From: Phaeospirillum tilakii
GTDB taxonomy: Bacteria; Pseudomonadota; Alphaproteobacteria; Rhodospirillales; Magnetospirillaceae
Assembly (NCBI RefSeq): GCF_042683125.1
Contig: NZ_JBHUIY010000011.1
Location: 41,830 to 105,829 of the forward strand
Direction: 5' to 3'
DNA: 64,000 nt
The translations under genes were made by a program, and so were the position numbers. Shown here one piece after another: positions 1 to 7,194 of the stretch (the stretch's first letter is position 1; the number at the start of each line of letters is the position of its first letter). Under the pieces are notes generated by a model. It was not told the DNA's origin and ran no database searches. It saw nothing but the letters and a program-made list of their open reading frames with translations.

Positions 1-473
1 GCCAGCACCCGCTCCATCACCTGCCGTTCGCGCTGGGTCAGGGTCTCGATCCGCGCCGACAGGTCGGCGGCGGCGCCGACGCTTTCCCGCCGCTCGCGCG
101 CCCAGGCCAGCGCCTCGATCACCCGGTCGACCAGATCATTGTCGTTGAACGGCTTCTCGACGAAGTCGCGCGCACCTTTCTTGACCATCGCCACCGCCAT
201 CGGCACGTCGCCATGGCCGGTGAGGAAGATCACCGGCAAGGCGGGGTCGAGCAGGCCGAGCCGTTCGAACAGCTCGATCCCGCTCATCCCGTCCATGCGG
301 ATGTCGAGCACGAGGCAGCCGCCCAGGCCGGGCCGCCAGCCGTCGAGAAAATCCTCGGCCGAGGCGAACGGCCGCGCCGCGACGCCGCGCGACTGGAACA
401 GCCAGACCAGCGCGTCCCGGATCGCCTCGTCGTCATCGACCACGAACACCACCGCCTCGGTCGTCTCGGTCAC
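1..473 (-). CDS. FixJ/TtrR-type response regulator (3' end outside window)
   Basis: This frame encodes a receiver domain: an acidic VDDDE cluster near the N-terminus, the phospho-acceptor Asp in VLDIRMDGMSG, the switch Thr in FLTGHGD, and the Lys of VEKPF. A linker and the start of a LuxR/FixJ-type HTH (LTQREREV-like) follow, and the gene then runs off the window, so the DNA-binding domain is incomplete here. The GTG start overlaps the TGA of the upstream sensor kinase (GTGA), so the pair is translationally coupled and almost certainly cognate. By family it should dimerise on phosphorylation and activate transcription. The target genes are not visible. Confidence 0.9.
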   Translation of the reverse strand, partial: MTETTEAVVFVVDDDEAIRDALVWLFQSRGVAARPFASAEDFLDGWRPGLGGCLVLDIRMDGMSGIELFERLGLLDPALPVIFLTGHGDVPMAVAMVKKGARDFVEKPFNDNDLVDRVIEALAWARERRESVGAAADLSARIETLTQRERQVMERVL

Positions 474-2437
474 GCGGGTCCGTCCTTTTCCGGCAAGGTG
501 AAAACGAAAATGCTGCCGCCGCCCGGGTTGGGTTCGTGCCACAGGCGGCCGCGGTGAGATTCGATGATCGAGCGACAAATATTCAAGCCCATTCCCATCC
601 CTTCCTCCTTGGTCGAGAAGAACGGGGTGAACAGCCCCTGGGCCACCTCGGGCGGAATCCCGCCGCCATGGTCGGCGACGCGGACGGTGACCATCCCCCC
701 GCCCGAGCCGATCGACACCTCGATCTCGCGCAGAAACCAGGGGGTGTTGCTCATCGCCTCGATCGCGTTGCGGGCAAGGTTCAGCACCACCTGCTCGATC
801 AGGATGCGGTCGGCCTCGACCTGGGGATCGACCGGGTCGGGCAGGACGATGACGCGGATGCCGTGCTTGCGGGCGTCGGCCTCGACGAAGCCGATCGCCC
901 CCTCGATCACCCGGTTGACCGCGCAGGGGGCGACCAGCGGGGTGCTCTTGCGGACGAAATCGTGGATGCGGCGGATGATCTGGCCGGCGCGCTGGGCCTG
1001 GGCGCCGATCCGCATCAGCGGCGCCTCCAGCTCGGCCGGGCTGGCATTGCCGCTGGCGAGGCGGTTGAGGCAGCCGGTGGCGTAGCTGGCGATCGCCGAC
1101 AGCGGCTGGTTGATCTCGTGGGCCAGGGTCGAGGCCATCTCGCCCATGGTGATCAGGCGGGCGGTGCGTTGCAGCCGGTCCTGCTGCTGGCGCGACAGGT
1201 CGGCGGCGCGCTCGCGCTCGGTGATGTCGACCACCGAGGCCATCCAGCCCGATTGCCGCCCCTCGCTGTCGATCAGCGGGGTCTCGTAGACCAGGACGTG
1301 GAAGCGTTCGCCGTTGCGGCGGCACAGCGTCAGCTCGAAGCCCTGGTCGGGCGCCTCGCCGCGCTGGACCGAATTGAACATCGCCTGATAGGTCTCGACC
1401 TCCTCGGGCGCCCAGTAGGGCATCGGCGGCGCCGCCCCGATCAGTTCCTCCGGGCCGCGCCCGACCATCCGGCAGAAGGCGGAATTGACGTAGGTGACCC
1501 GCCCGTCGAGGTCGCGCGCCCGCATGCCGATGGTCAGCGCCTCCTCCATCGCCTTGCGGAAGGCGTGTTCGGCCCGGAGCGCCTGTTCGGCGGCGAGGCG
1601 GCGGCGCTGGTGGCGGCGCAGCGCCCACAGGCTGAGGATCGCCGACAGGGCCAGGGCGAAGATCGCCGCCGCCAGCAGGGTGCGGGCGAGATCGGGCTTG
1701 CCGCTGTAGGCGATGGCGCGGATCGACAGTCCGGCTCCCGGCGGGTCGAGCCGGCCGAGATGGACCAGCCCCGGCTCGTCCGGTTCGGCGCGGGTCCGTT
1801 CCGCCAGCACCGCGCCGTTCTCGTCGAGGATCTCGATCCGGTATTTCTGGGCGAACCACCAGGGCACCTGCTCGGACAGCAGGCGGTCGAGCGACAGGGT
1901 GGCGGACACCAGCCCGATCGGCTGGCCCTGGCGCAGCACCGGCACCGACACCGCCATCACCACCCCGCCGCCATGCGGCAGCCAGTAGGGCCGTCCATAG
2001 GCCGGCTGGCCGACCGGGGGGGTGAGGGCGAAACCGTCGTACCAGTCGGGGGCGACCTCGGTCTTGGGGAGGGGATCGCCCGGCGGGGCGACGAAGCGCA
2101 GCGTGCCGTCGGCGTCGCGCAGCACGATCCGGCGCAGTTCGGGATGGGCGGCGATCAGCGTGCCGCTTTCACCGAGGAAGCCGGGGTCGAGCATCCCCTC
2201 GCGCGCGACGCGGTCGGCCAGCCGCACCAGCCCCTCGCCGATGGCGGTGAGGTGGAAATGCAGCCCCTGCTCGACCCACATCACGTCCTGGGACAGGGTC
2301 TGGGCCCGGCTTTCGTGCTCGTTCTGGCGCAGCAGCCCGAGCAGCACCCCGAGCAGCAGCACCACCAGCGCCATTGCCAGCACCGGCATGGCCTGGATCG
2401 ACAGCGCGCCGCGCCATTTGCCGCTTCCCGCCGCCAT
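470..2437 (-). CDS. Sensor histidine kinase with periplasmic sensor and PAS domain, FixL/DctB-like
   Basis: This is a membrane histidine kinase of about 655 residues. A first membrane helix (AMPVLAMALVVLLLGVLLG) follows the start, then a periplasmic sensor region of about 240 residues. A second helix (TLLAAAIFALALSAILSLW) leads to a cytoplasmic PAS domain, a HisKA domain with H-box LAHEINQPLSAIASY, and a HATPase_c domain with N, G1 (DHGGGIPP) and G2 (GMGMGLNI) boxes. I chose the ATG at 2437 because it sits just before the first helix. An in-frame ATG at 2530 is possible but adds a low-quality Arg/Gly-rich leader. It overlaps its response regulator by 4 bp. The ligand is unknown. Confidence 0.9.
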   Translation of the reverse strand: MAAGSGKWRGALSIQAMPVLAMALVVLLLGVLLGLLRQNEHESRAQTLSQDVMWVEQGLHFHLTAIGEGLVRLADRVAREGMLDPGFLGESGTLIAAHPELRRIVLRDADGTLRFVAPPGDPLPKTEVAPDWYDGFALTPPVGQPAYGRPYWLPHGGGVVMAVSVPVLRQGQPIGLVSATLSLDRLLSEQVPWWFAQKYRIEILDENGAVLAERTRAEPDEPGLVHLGRLDPPGAGLSIRAIAYSGKPDLARTLLAAAIFALALSAILSLWALRRHQRRRLAAEQALRAEHAFRKAMEEALTIGMRARDLDGRVTYVNSAFCRMVGRGPEELIGAAPPMPYWAPEEVETYQAMFNSVQRGEAPDQGFELTLCRRNGERFHVLVYETPLIDSEGRQSGWMASVVDITERERAADLSRQQQDRLQRTARLITMGEMASTLAHEINQPLSAIASYATGCLNRLASGNASPAELEAPLMRIGAQAQRAGQIIRRIHDFVRKSTPLVAPCAVNRVIEGAIGFVEADARKHGIRVIVLPDPVDPQVEADRILIEQVVLNLARNAIEAMSNTPWFLREIEVSIGSGGGMVTVRVADHGGGIPPEVAQGLFTPFFSTKEEGMGMGLNICRSIIESHRGRLWHEPNPGGGSIFVFTLPEKDGPA

Positions 2438-2565
2438 CGCCCGTTTCCATCGCTCCCTTGGACCGTCGCCGCGCCGCCCTTCGCCGCGCCCGCCCGCACA
2501 GGTATAATCCGCCCCGTCGCGCCGCCACAACCCGTGGCCGCCGCGCCGCTCCGCCGCGAGGTCCC

Positions 2566-3537
2566 ATGTCCGTCCGCCGTCTGCTCGCCGTCCTGCTGCT
2601 GCTGGTGCCGCCGATGTTCGCTTCCGCCTGTGCCGAGCTTCCCTCTCCGCCGCTGCCGCCGGTCCCGGCGCTGGCCTCGTCCCATCCGCTGGCCGGGCGG
2701 ATCTGGGCCCCCGCCGACGGCCGTTTCGTCACCCCGGCCGAGGCGGTGGCGCTGTTGGCCGGGGCCGGCGCGGTCGGGCTGGGCGAAACCCACGACAATC
2801 CCGACCATCACGCCCTCCAGGCCTGGCTGGTGGCCGCGCTGGCCGCCGCCGGCCCGGCGCCGACGGTGGCGTTCGAGATGATCGACCAGGACCGGCAAGG
2901 CGCGCTCGACGCCGCCCGGGCCGGGCCGCTCGACCAGTTCGGCGCGGCGATGGCGTGGGAGGCGCGCGGCTGGCCCGCCTGGCGGCTGTATCAGCCGATC
3001 GCCGCCGCCGCGCTGGCGGCCGGCGGCCGGCTGGCCGGGGCCAATCTGCCGGCGGCGCTGACCCGGCCGGTGGCGCGGGGCACCGCCCCGGCCGAGCTGA
3101 TCGCCCGGCTCGGCCTCGACCAGCCGCTGCCCGAGGCCGAGCAGGCCGACCTCGCCGAGGAGATCCGCGCCAGCCATTGCGGCCTGATGCCCGAGGCGGC
3201 GATCCCCGGCATGGTCCGGGTCCAGCAGGCCCGCGACGCCAGCATGGCCGAAACCGTCGCCGCCCTGGCCGGGACCGGCCCGGTGGTGCTGATCGCCGGG
3301 GCCGGCCATGTCCGCGCCGATCGCGGCGTGCCGGCCCGGCTGCGCCGGCTGGCCCCCGGCCTCGTCATGCGGACGGTCGGGCTGGTCGAGGTGGCCGAGG
3401 GCGAAACCGATCCCGCCGCCGTCGCCGCCCGTTTCCATGCCGCCACGGTGCCGTTCGATCTGGTCTGGTTCACCGGCCGGCCCGAACGCGAGGATCCCTG
3501 CGCGGCGCTGCGCCGCCGCCAGGGCGCGACGCCCTGA
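2566..3537 (+). CDS. ChaN-family (haem-binding uptake, Tiki-superfamily) lipoprotein
   Basis: The protein has 323 residues. An N-terminal signal with a Cys near residue 17 (LLVPPMFASACA) suggests a lipoprotein. The body has the ChaN signature: GLGETHDNPDHH near the N-terminus, FEMIDQDRQ, an ANLP segment, and a C-terminal VVLIAGAGHVRADRGVP block with conserved His. Family members are outer-membrane-linked proteins implicated in haem/iron handling, and the fold relates to Tiki/TraB metalloproteases. It is transcribed divergently from the sensor kinase with only about 130 bp between starts, so their promoters lie together. Substrate is inferred from family only. Confidence 0.8.
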   Translation: MSVRRLLAVLLLLVPPMFASACAELPSPPLPPVPALASSHPLAGRIWAPADGRFVTPAEAVALLAGAGAVGLGETHDNPDHHALQAWLVAALAAAGPAPTVAFEMIDQDRQGALDAARAGPLDQFGAAMAWEARGWPAWRLYQPIAAAALAAGGRLAGANLPAALTRPVARGTAPAELIARLGLDQPLPEAEQADLAEEIRASHCGLMPEAAIPGMVRVQQARDASMAETVAALAGTGPVVLIAGAGHVRADRGVPARLRRLAPGLVMRTVGLVEVAEGETDPAAVAARFHAATVPFDLVWFTGRPEREDPCAALRRRQGATP

Positions 3538-3550
3538 CCTGGGGGGGTAA

Positions 3551-3600
3551 TGGGATTTTTCCCAGCGTTCCCGCTTGCGCCATTGGTGGGATTTATCCCA
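3551..3600. promoter_or_regulatory. Tandem 14-bp palindromes TGGGATTTnTCCCA
   Basis: Two near-identical palindromes, TGGGATTTTTCCCA (3551-3564) and TGGGATTTATCCCA (3587-3600), lie 36 bp centre to centre. They sit immediately upstream of the small gene at 3635. The sites are AT-centred in otherwise GC-rich DNA. They look like paired operators for a dimeric regulator. I do not recognise the cognate factor. Confidence 0.5.
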
Positions 3601-3634
3601 TTATCCCGGCGCCGAGGCAAAGACGGGGAGTGGG

Positions 3635-3925
3635 ATGGATCTCGACGGGCTGGAGCGGCGGTTCGACGGGCCGATCGAGCCGGCGCTGCTGGTCGCGGCG
3701 GGGCAGGGGGCGGCGCGTCACGCGGCGGTGCTGGCCCTGGCCCGGCGGCGGGTGGCGCTGGACCAACGGATTCTGGCCGCCCGGCTCCGCTGGCGCGCCG
3801 ACGAAGGCGGGCGCGGGCTCGGCCCGGCGGCGGTGGCGGCGGCGATCGCGGCGGCGCGGGCCGATCTGGCCGCCAGCCGGCGTCATCTCGCCAGGATTCT
3901 CGCCGCCGGGCACCATTGCTCTTGA
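3635..3925 (+). CDS. Small helical protein of unknown function
   Basis: This is an open frame of 96 codons. The ATG at 3635 follows a GGGGAG ribosome-binding site. The product is almost entirely alpha-helical in character, Ala/Arg-rich with heptad-like hydrophobic spacing, which suggests a short coiled coil. There is no signal peptide or recognisable motif, and a lone Cys is the penultimate residue. It lies downstream of paired palindromic operator-like sites and upstream of another small helical protein. I do not recognise a family. Codon choice (strong G/C at third positions) supports it being a real gene. Confidence 0.5.
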   Translation: MDLDGLERRFDGPIEPALLVAAGQGAARHAAVLALARRRVALDQRILAARLRWRADEGGRGLGPAAVAAAIAAARADLAASRRHLARILAAGHHCS

Positions 3926-4017
3926 CGGCGCGGTGGAGGTATGGTGGCGGCGCGACCGCGAGGCAGGGCCGCCGCCCGTTGCGGCCCGTCCGGTCACAGT
4001 GGAGGAGGGGAACGGTG

Positions 4018-4353
4018 ATGGGTTTGTTTTCGGATCTCAAGAAGAAGGCGTCCGACGCCCTCAATCAGGCGCTGGTCGAGCATCCGGAGTACAAGGAGCG
4101 GGCGGTGAAGGTGGCCGGCGACCTTCAGGCCTTCGGCCAGAAGGCGGCGGAAGAGCTGCAGAAGAAGGCCCCGGCCGTCAAGGACGCCCTCAATGTCGGT
4201 GCGCTGAAGGCGGTCGAACTGGGGCAGAAGGCGGTCGATGCCCTGCCGCCGGCGATCGACCAGCTGAAGGGGACCCTGGCCAACGTCCAGGCCAAGGTCG
4301 CCAAGGACATGCCGGCCAAGACCGAGCCGGCCAAGGACGCGTCCTCGAAGTAA
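4018..4353 (+). CDS. Small amphipathic helical protein, phasin/apolipoprotein-like
   Basis: This 111-residue soluble protein has a strong ribosome-binding site (GGAGGAGGGG) 7 bp before the ATG. The sequence is Lys/Ala/Glu/Leu-rich with repeated 11-15 residue amphipathic stretches (for example FGQKAAEELQKKAPAVKDAL and VELGQKAVDALP). It has no Cys, and a Lys/Pro/Ser-rich tail. This composition resembles phasins and other surface-coating or apolipoprotein-like helices, but the similarity is only compositional. The neighbouring gene at 3635 is also small and helical and may be co-transcribed. The function is not known. Confidence 0.6.
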   Translation: MGLFSDLKKKASDALNQALVEHPEYKERAVKVAGDLQAFGQKAAEELQKKAPAVKDALNVGALKAVELGQKAVDALPPAIDQLKGTLANVQAKVAKDMPAKTEPAKDASSK

Positions 4354-4396
4354 GACGCGCCGCCGCGCCGGTCCGGCCTCGTTGCCGGTCCGGCGT

Positions 4397-5746
4397 TCAG
4401 CCGCCGGGGGGCGGCCAGGACAGCGTGACGGCGAGGCCGCCCCAGTCGGAGCGGCCGAAGCCGAGCCTGAGCCCGAGCAGGGCGGCGAGGTCGCTGACGA
4501 TCGCCAGCCCCAGCCCCGAGCCGGGAATCGACAGGTCGAGGCGGGTGCCGCGCTGGGTGGCCAGCGCCCATTCCTCGGCCGACAGGCCGCGCCCGTCATC
4601 CTCGACGGCGAGGCCGCTTTCGTCGGCCCGCACCCGCACCCGGCCCCGCGCCCATTTGCAGGCATTGTCCATCAGATTGCCGAGGATCTCGGCCAGATCG
4701 TCGCGCCCGAGCGGGGCCAGCGCGTCGGGGGCGCAGGCGATCTCGATCGTCAGAGCGCGGCCGGCATGGATCTTCAGCAGCGCGGCGCGCAGCTCGCCCG
4801 CCACCTCGGCCACCGCCACCCGGGCCCCGAGCGGGCCGGTCGGCGCCGCCTCGGCGCGGGCGCGGGCGAGATGGACCTCGACCAGCCGGGCCAGCCGGCC
4901 GATCTGGGCGTTGATCTCGGCGCGGTCGGGCCGGGGGGCGGCCAGTTCGGCCTCGATCACCGCCAGCGGGGTCTTGAGCCCGTGGGCCAGCGCGCCGACA
5001 TGGGCGCGGGCGCGGGCGATCAACTGGGCGTCGTGGTCGAGCAGTTCGTTGAGCGCGACCACCAGCGGGGCGATCTCGGCCGGGGCGTCGGGATCGAGCC
5101 GGCCGCCCTCGCGCCGCAGCCGGGCCAGCGCCCCGGCCAGCCGGCCGAGCGGGCGCAGGCCGTAGCCGACCTGGACCGCCACCGCCGTGATCAGCCCGAG
5201 CCCCAGCCCGCCCAGCGCCAGCAGCAGCAGCAGATGGAAGCGGCCGACCTCCGCCTCGACCTCGCGGCGCGGGGCGGCGACGGCGACATGCAGCGGCCGG
5301 CTGCCGTCGGGGAAGATCAGGTCGCGCTCGGCGGTTTCCAGCTCCTCCTGGCGCGGCCCGCGGTCGCGGCGGAAGCTGACGCTGCCGTCGCCGGCCGGCG
5401 GCGACACCGGCAGCGCCGCGTCCCACAGCGAGCGCGAGCGGGCCAGCGGCGCGGTGCCGTCCGACACCTGCCAGTACCAGCCGGAATAAGGCTGGTCGAA
5501 ACGCGGATCGCCCAGTTGCGAGCCGACCCGCACCGCGCCGTCCGGGGCGAACGACACCTGGGCGGTCAGGGCGCGCAGCTGGGCGCGCAGCCGTTCGTGC
5601 AGGCCGGTCTCGACCGTGTCGCGGAAGGCGGCGCTCAGCACCCCGCCCCCCACCGCCAGGGCCAGGGCCAGCCACAGCCCGGCGCCGAGGATCAGCCGGG
5701 TGCGCAGCGACAGCGGCCGCCGCCCGGCCGGCGGCGGCGCGGTCAT
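4397..5746 (-). CDS. PhoQ-like sensor histidine kinase
   Basis: This 449-residue inner-membrane kinase has one N-terminal helix (LILGAGLWLALALAVGGGVL), a periplasmic domain of about 120 residues, a second helix, HAMP, HisKA and HATPase_c. The H-box ALAHGLKTPLAVIEAEL resembles that of PhoQ (HSLKTPLAVL). The ATP-binding boxes NLMDNACKWA, EDDGRGL and GSGLGLAIV are intact. Its start overlaps the stop of the OmpR-type regulator by 4 bp, so it is the third gene of a PepSY-regulator-kinase operon. The stimulus is unknown. The acidic patch typical of Mg-sensing PhoQ is not obvious here. Confidence 0.9.
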   Translation of the reverse strand: MTAPPPAGRRPLSLRTRLILGAGLWLALALAVGGGVLSAAFRDTVETGLHERLRAQLRALTAQVSFAPDGAVRVGSQLGDPRFDQPYSGWYWQVSDGTAPLARSRSLWDAALPVSPPAGDGSVSFRRDRGPRQEELETAERDLIFPDGSRPLHVAVAAPRREVEAEVGRFHLLLLLALGGLGLGLITAVAVQVGYGLRPLGRLAGALARLRREGGRLDPDAPAEIAPLVVALNELLDHDAQLIARARAHVGALAHGLKTPLAVIEAELAAPRPDRAEINAQIGRLARLVEVHLARARAEAAPTGPLGARVAVAEVAGELRAALLKIHAGRALTIEIACAPDALAPLGRDDLAEILGNLMDNACKWARGRVRVRADESGLAVEDDGRGLSAEEWALATQRGTRLDLSIPGSGLGLAIVSDLAALLGLRLGFGRSDWGGLAVTLSWPPPGG

Positions 5747-6414
5747 TCCCCCTCCGCCGGCGGGTCGAGCCGCCAGCCCTGGCCGCGCAGGGTGTGGATC
5801 AATTCGACCCCCAGCTTGCGGCGGATGCGGGCGATCAGCACGTCGAGCACGTTGGAATCCGGGTCGGCGTCGCGGTCATAGACATGGTCGATCAGTTCGC
5901 TCCGCCCGACCACCTGCCCCTGGTGATGGGCCAGATAGGACAGGATGCGGAATTCCTGCGCGGTCAGCGCCAGCGGCAGCCCGTCGAGGCTGGCCTTGCC
6001 CGCCAGGGTATCGACCCGGAGCGGGCCGCAGGCCAGTTCCGGGCTGGCATGGCCGGCGGCGCGGCGGATCAGGGCGCGCAGCCGGGCCACCACCTCCTCC
6101 ATCTCGAACGGTTTGGTGACGTAATCGTCGGCCCCGGCGGCGAAGGCGGCGGATTTTTCCGCCCAGCGGCTGCGCGCGGTCAGCACCAGCACCGGCAGCG
6201 TCTTGCCGGCGGCGCGCCAGCGGCCGAGCACCGACACCCCGTCGAGCCGGGGCAGGCCGAGATCGAGCACCGCCGCGTCATAGGGCTCGGTCTCGCCGAG
6301 ATAACAGCCGGTCTCGCCGTCATAGGCGGTATCGACCACGAAGCCGGCCGCCTCCAGCGCCTGTTCCAGCCGCAGGGTCAGACGCGGCTCGTCCTCGACC
6401 ACCAGCACTCTCAT
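5743..6414 (-). CDS. OmpR/PhoP-family response regulator
   Basis: The product has 223 residues. The receiver domain has the acidic pair VVEDEPR, the phospho-Asp in AVLDLGLPRLDG, the Thr in VLTARSRW and the Lys in DDYVTKPFE. It is followed by a winged-helix domain with LTAQEFRILSYLAHHQGQVV, SNVLDVLIARIRRKL and the TLRGQGWRL hairpin. It is cotranscribed with the kinase downstream and the PepSY protein upstream (4-bp overlaps on both sides). An inverted repeat at 6799-6835, between this operon and the divergent cytochrome operon, is a natural candidate target. Confidence 0.93.
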   Translation of the reverse strand: MRVLVVEDEPRLTLRLEQALEAAGFVVDTAYDGETGCYLGETEPYDAAVLDLGLPRLDGVSVLGRWRAAGKTLPVLVLTARSRWAEKSAAFAAGADDYVTKPFEMEEVVARLRALIRRAAGHASPELACGPLRVDTLAGKASLDGLPLALTAQEFRILSYLAHHQGQVVGRSELIDHVYDRDADPDSNVLDVLIARIRRKLGVELIHTLRGQGWRLDPPAEGE

Positions 6415-6773
6415 CGCCGCTCCTTGCTTTTCAGCAGGGTGCCGTCGCGGGCGTCGTAGATCAACTTGCGCATCGTGCCGTCGCGGTCGATCAGCTTGAT
6501 CTCGTAGACCGGCTGGCCATGGTGGGTGTCGAGTTCGGCCTCGATCATCTCGCCGCCGAAATCGCGCTCGACCCGGTCGAGCAGCCGGCCGAGCGGCAGG
6601 ATCTCGCCCGCCAGCACCGCCCGGCGGGCGCGGTCGTGATCGTCGTCGTCGTGACCGCCATGGCGCCAGCCGCTGCGGCCCGGGCCGTCGTCATGGTCGT
6701 CGGCCCGGGCCGGCGCGGCGGCGGCGGCGAGGGCGAGCGCCAGGGTCAGCGCCAGGAGCGGGATTTTCCTCAT
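6411..6773 (-). CDS. PepSY-domain exported protein
   Basis: The product has 120 residues with a signal peptide cleaved after PARA (about residue 25), then a short His/Asp/Gly-rich segment (DDHDDG, HGGHDDDDHD) that could bind metal. A single PepSY domain ends in YEIKLIDRDGTMRKLIYD. PepSY proteins are small periplasmic proteins often encoded beside two-component systems and cytochrome operons. Here it is the first gene of the operon with the OmpR-type regulator and PhoQ-like kinase, and may tune the kinase. The His/Asp-rich tract is echoed in the divergent gene at 6886. Confidence 0.8.
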   Translation of the reverse strand: MRKIPLLALTLALALAAAAAPARADDHDDGPGRSGWRHGGHDDDDHDRARRAVLAGEILPLGRLLDRVERDFGGEMIEAELDTHHGQPVYEIKLIDRDGTMRKLIYDARDGTLLKSKERR

Positions 6774-6798
6774 GCCGTCCTTTTTAGCCGATCGCGGA

Positions 6799-6835
6799 TG
6801 AACCGGCGATGACTCGGCGCGTCACCGTCGGTTCA
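6799..6835. promoter_or_regulatory. Inverted repeat between divergent PepSY/TCS and cytochrome operons
   Basis: Two 14-bp arms (6799-6812, TGAACCGGCGATGA, and 6822-6835, TCACCGTCGGTTCA) match as an inverted repeat at 12 of 14 positions around a 9-bp centre. They lie between the two divergent operons. The placement suggests an operator shared by both, perhaps for the OmpR-type regulator encoded at 5743. This is inference from position and symmetry only. Confidence 0.4.
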
Positions 6836-6885
6836 GGCGCGTCCTGTCAGGATCGGTGCCAACGTGATTGAAGGGAGTTCCCGCC

Positions 6886-7194
6886 ATGATTGGCAAGATG
6901 ATCCTGCAAGGGCTGGCCGCCGCCGCGCTGGTCGCCACCGCCGCCACCGTCTATGCCGCGAGCGACGGCGCCGTTCCCGCCGCCGGCTCCGGCGCCGCCG
7001 GCCCGGCCGCGACCGCCCCCGCTCCCGGCCGTGGTTCCGACACCGGCTATCTGCCTGCCGGCGGTGGCGGCCGCGACACCGCCGGTCCCGGCCGGCGCCA
7101 CCATGACGACGACGATGATGACGACGACCACGACCGTCGCGACCGGCGCGACCACCATCACCGCGACCATCAGCGCGGGGGGGATGAGCGATGA
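6886..7194 (+). CDS. Exported His/Asp-rich protein
   Basis: The product has 102 residues with an N-terminal signal peptide (LQGLAAAALVATAATVYAA). It continues as an Ala/Pro/Gly-rich linker and a C-terminal run dominated by Asp, His and Arg (HHDDDDDDDDHD, then RRDHHHRDHQRG), which is likely to bind divalent metals or polyanions. The ATG at 6886 is preceded by AAGGGAG with good spacing, so I prefer it to the upstream in-frame TTG. It overlaps the next gene by 4 bp (ATGA) and leads the cytochrome operon. The operon context hints at a periplasmic metal or haem-handling role. No family is recognised. Confidence 0.65.
   Translation: MIGKMILQGLAAAALVATAATVYAASDGAVPAAGSGAAGPAATAPAPGRGSDTGYLPAGGGGRDTAGPGRRHHDDDDDDDDHDRRDRRDHHHRDHQRGGDER

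Noticed and set aside
536..2881. Long open frame of 781 codons on the + strand over the sensor kinase
   Set aside because: It is antisense to a clear histidine kinase; in very GC-rich DNA the complementary strand often lacks stops. The protein is His/Arg/Gln low-complexity.
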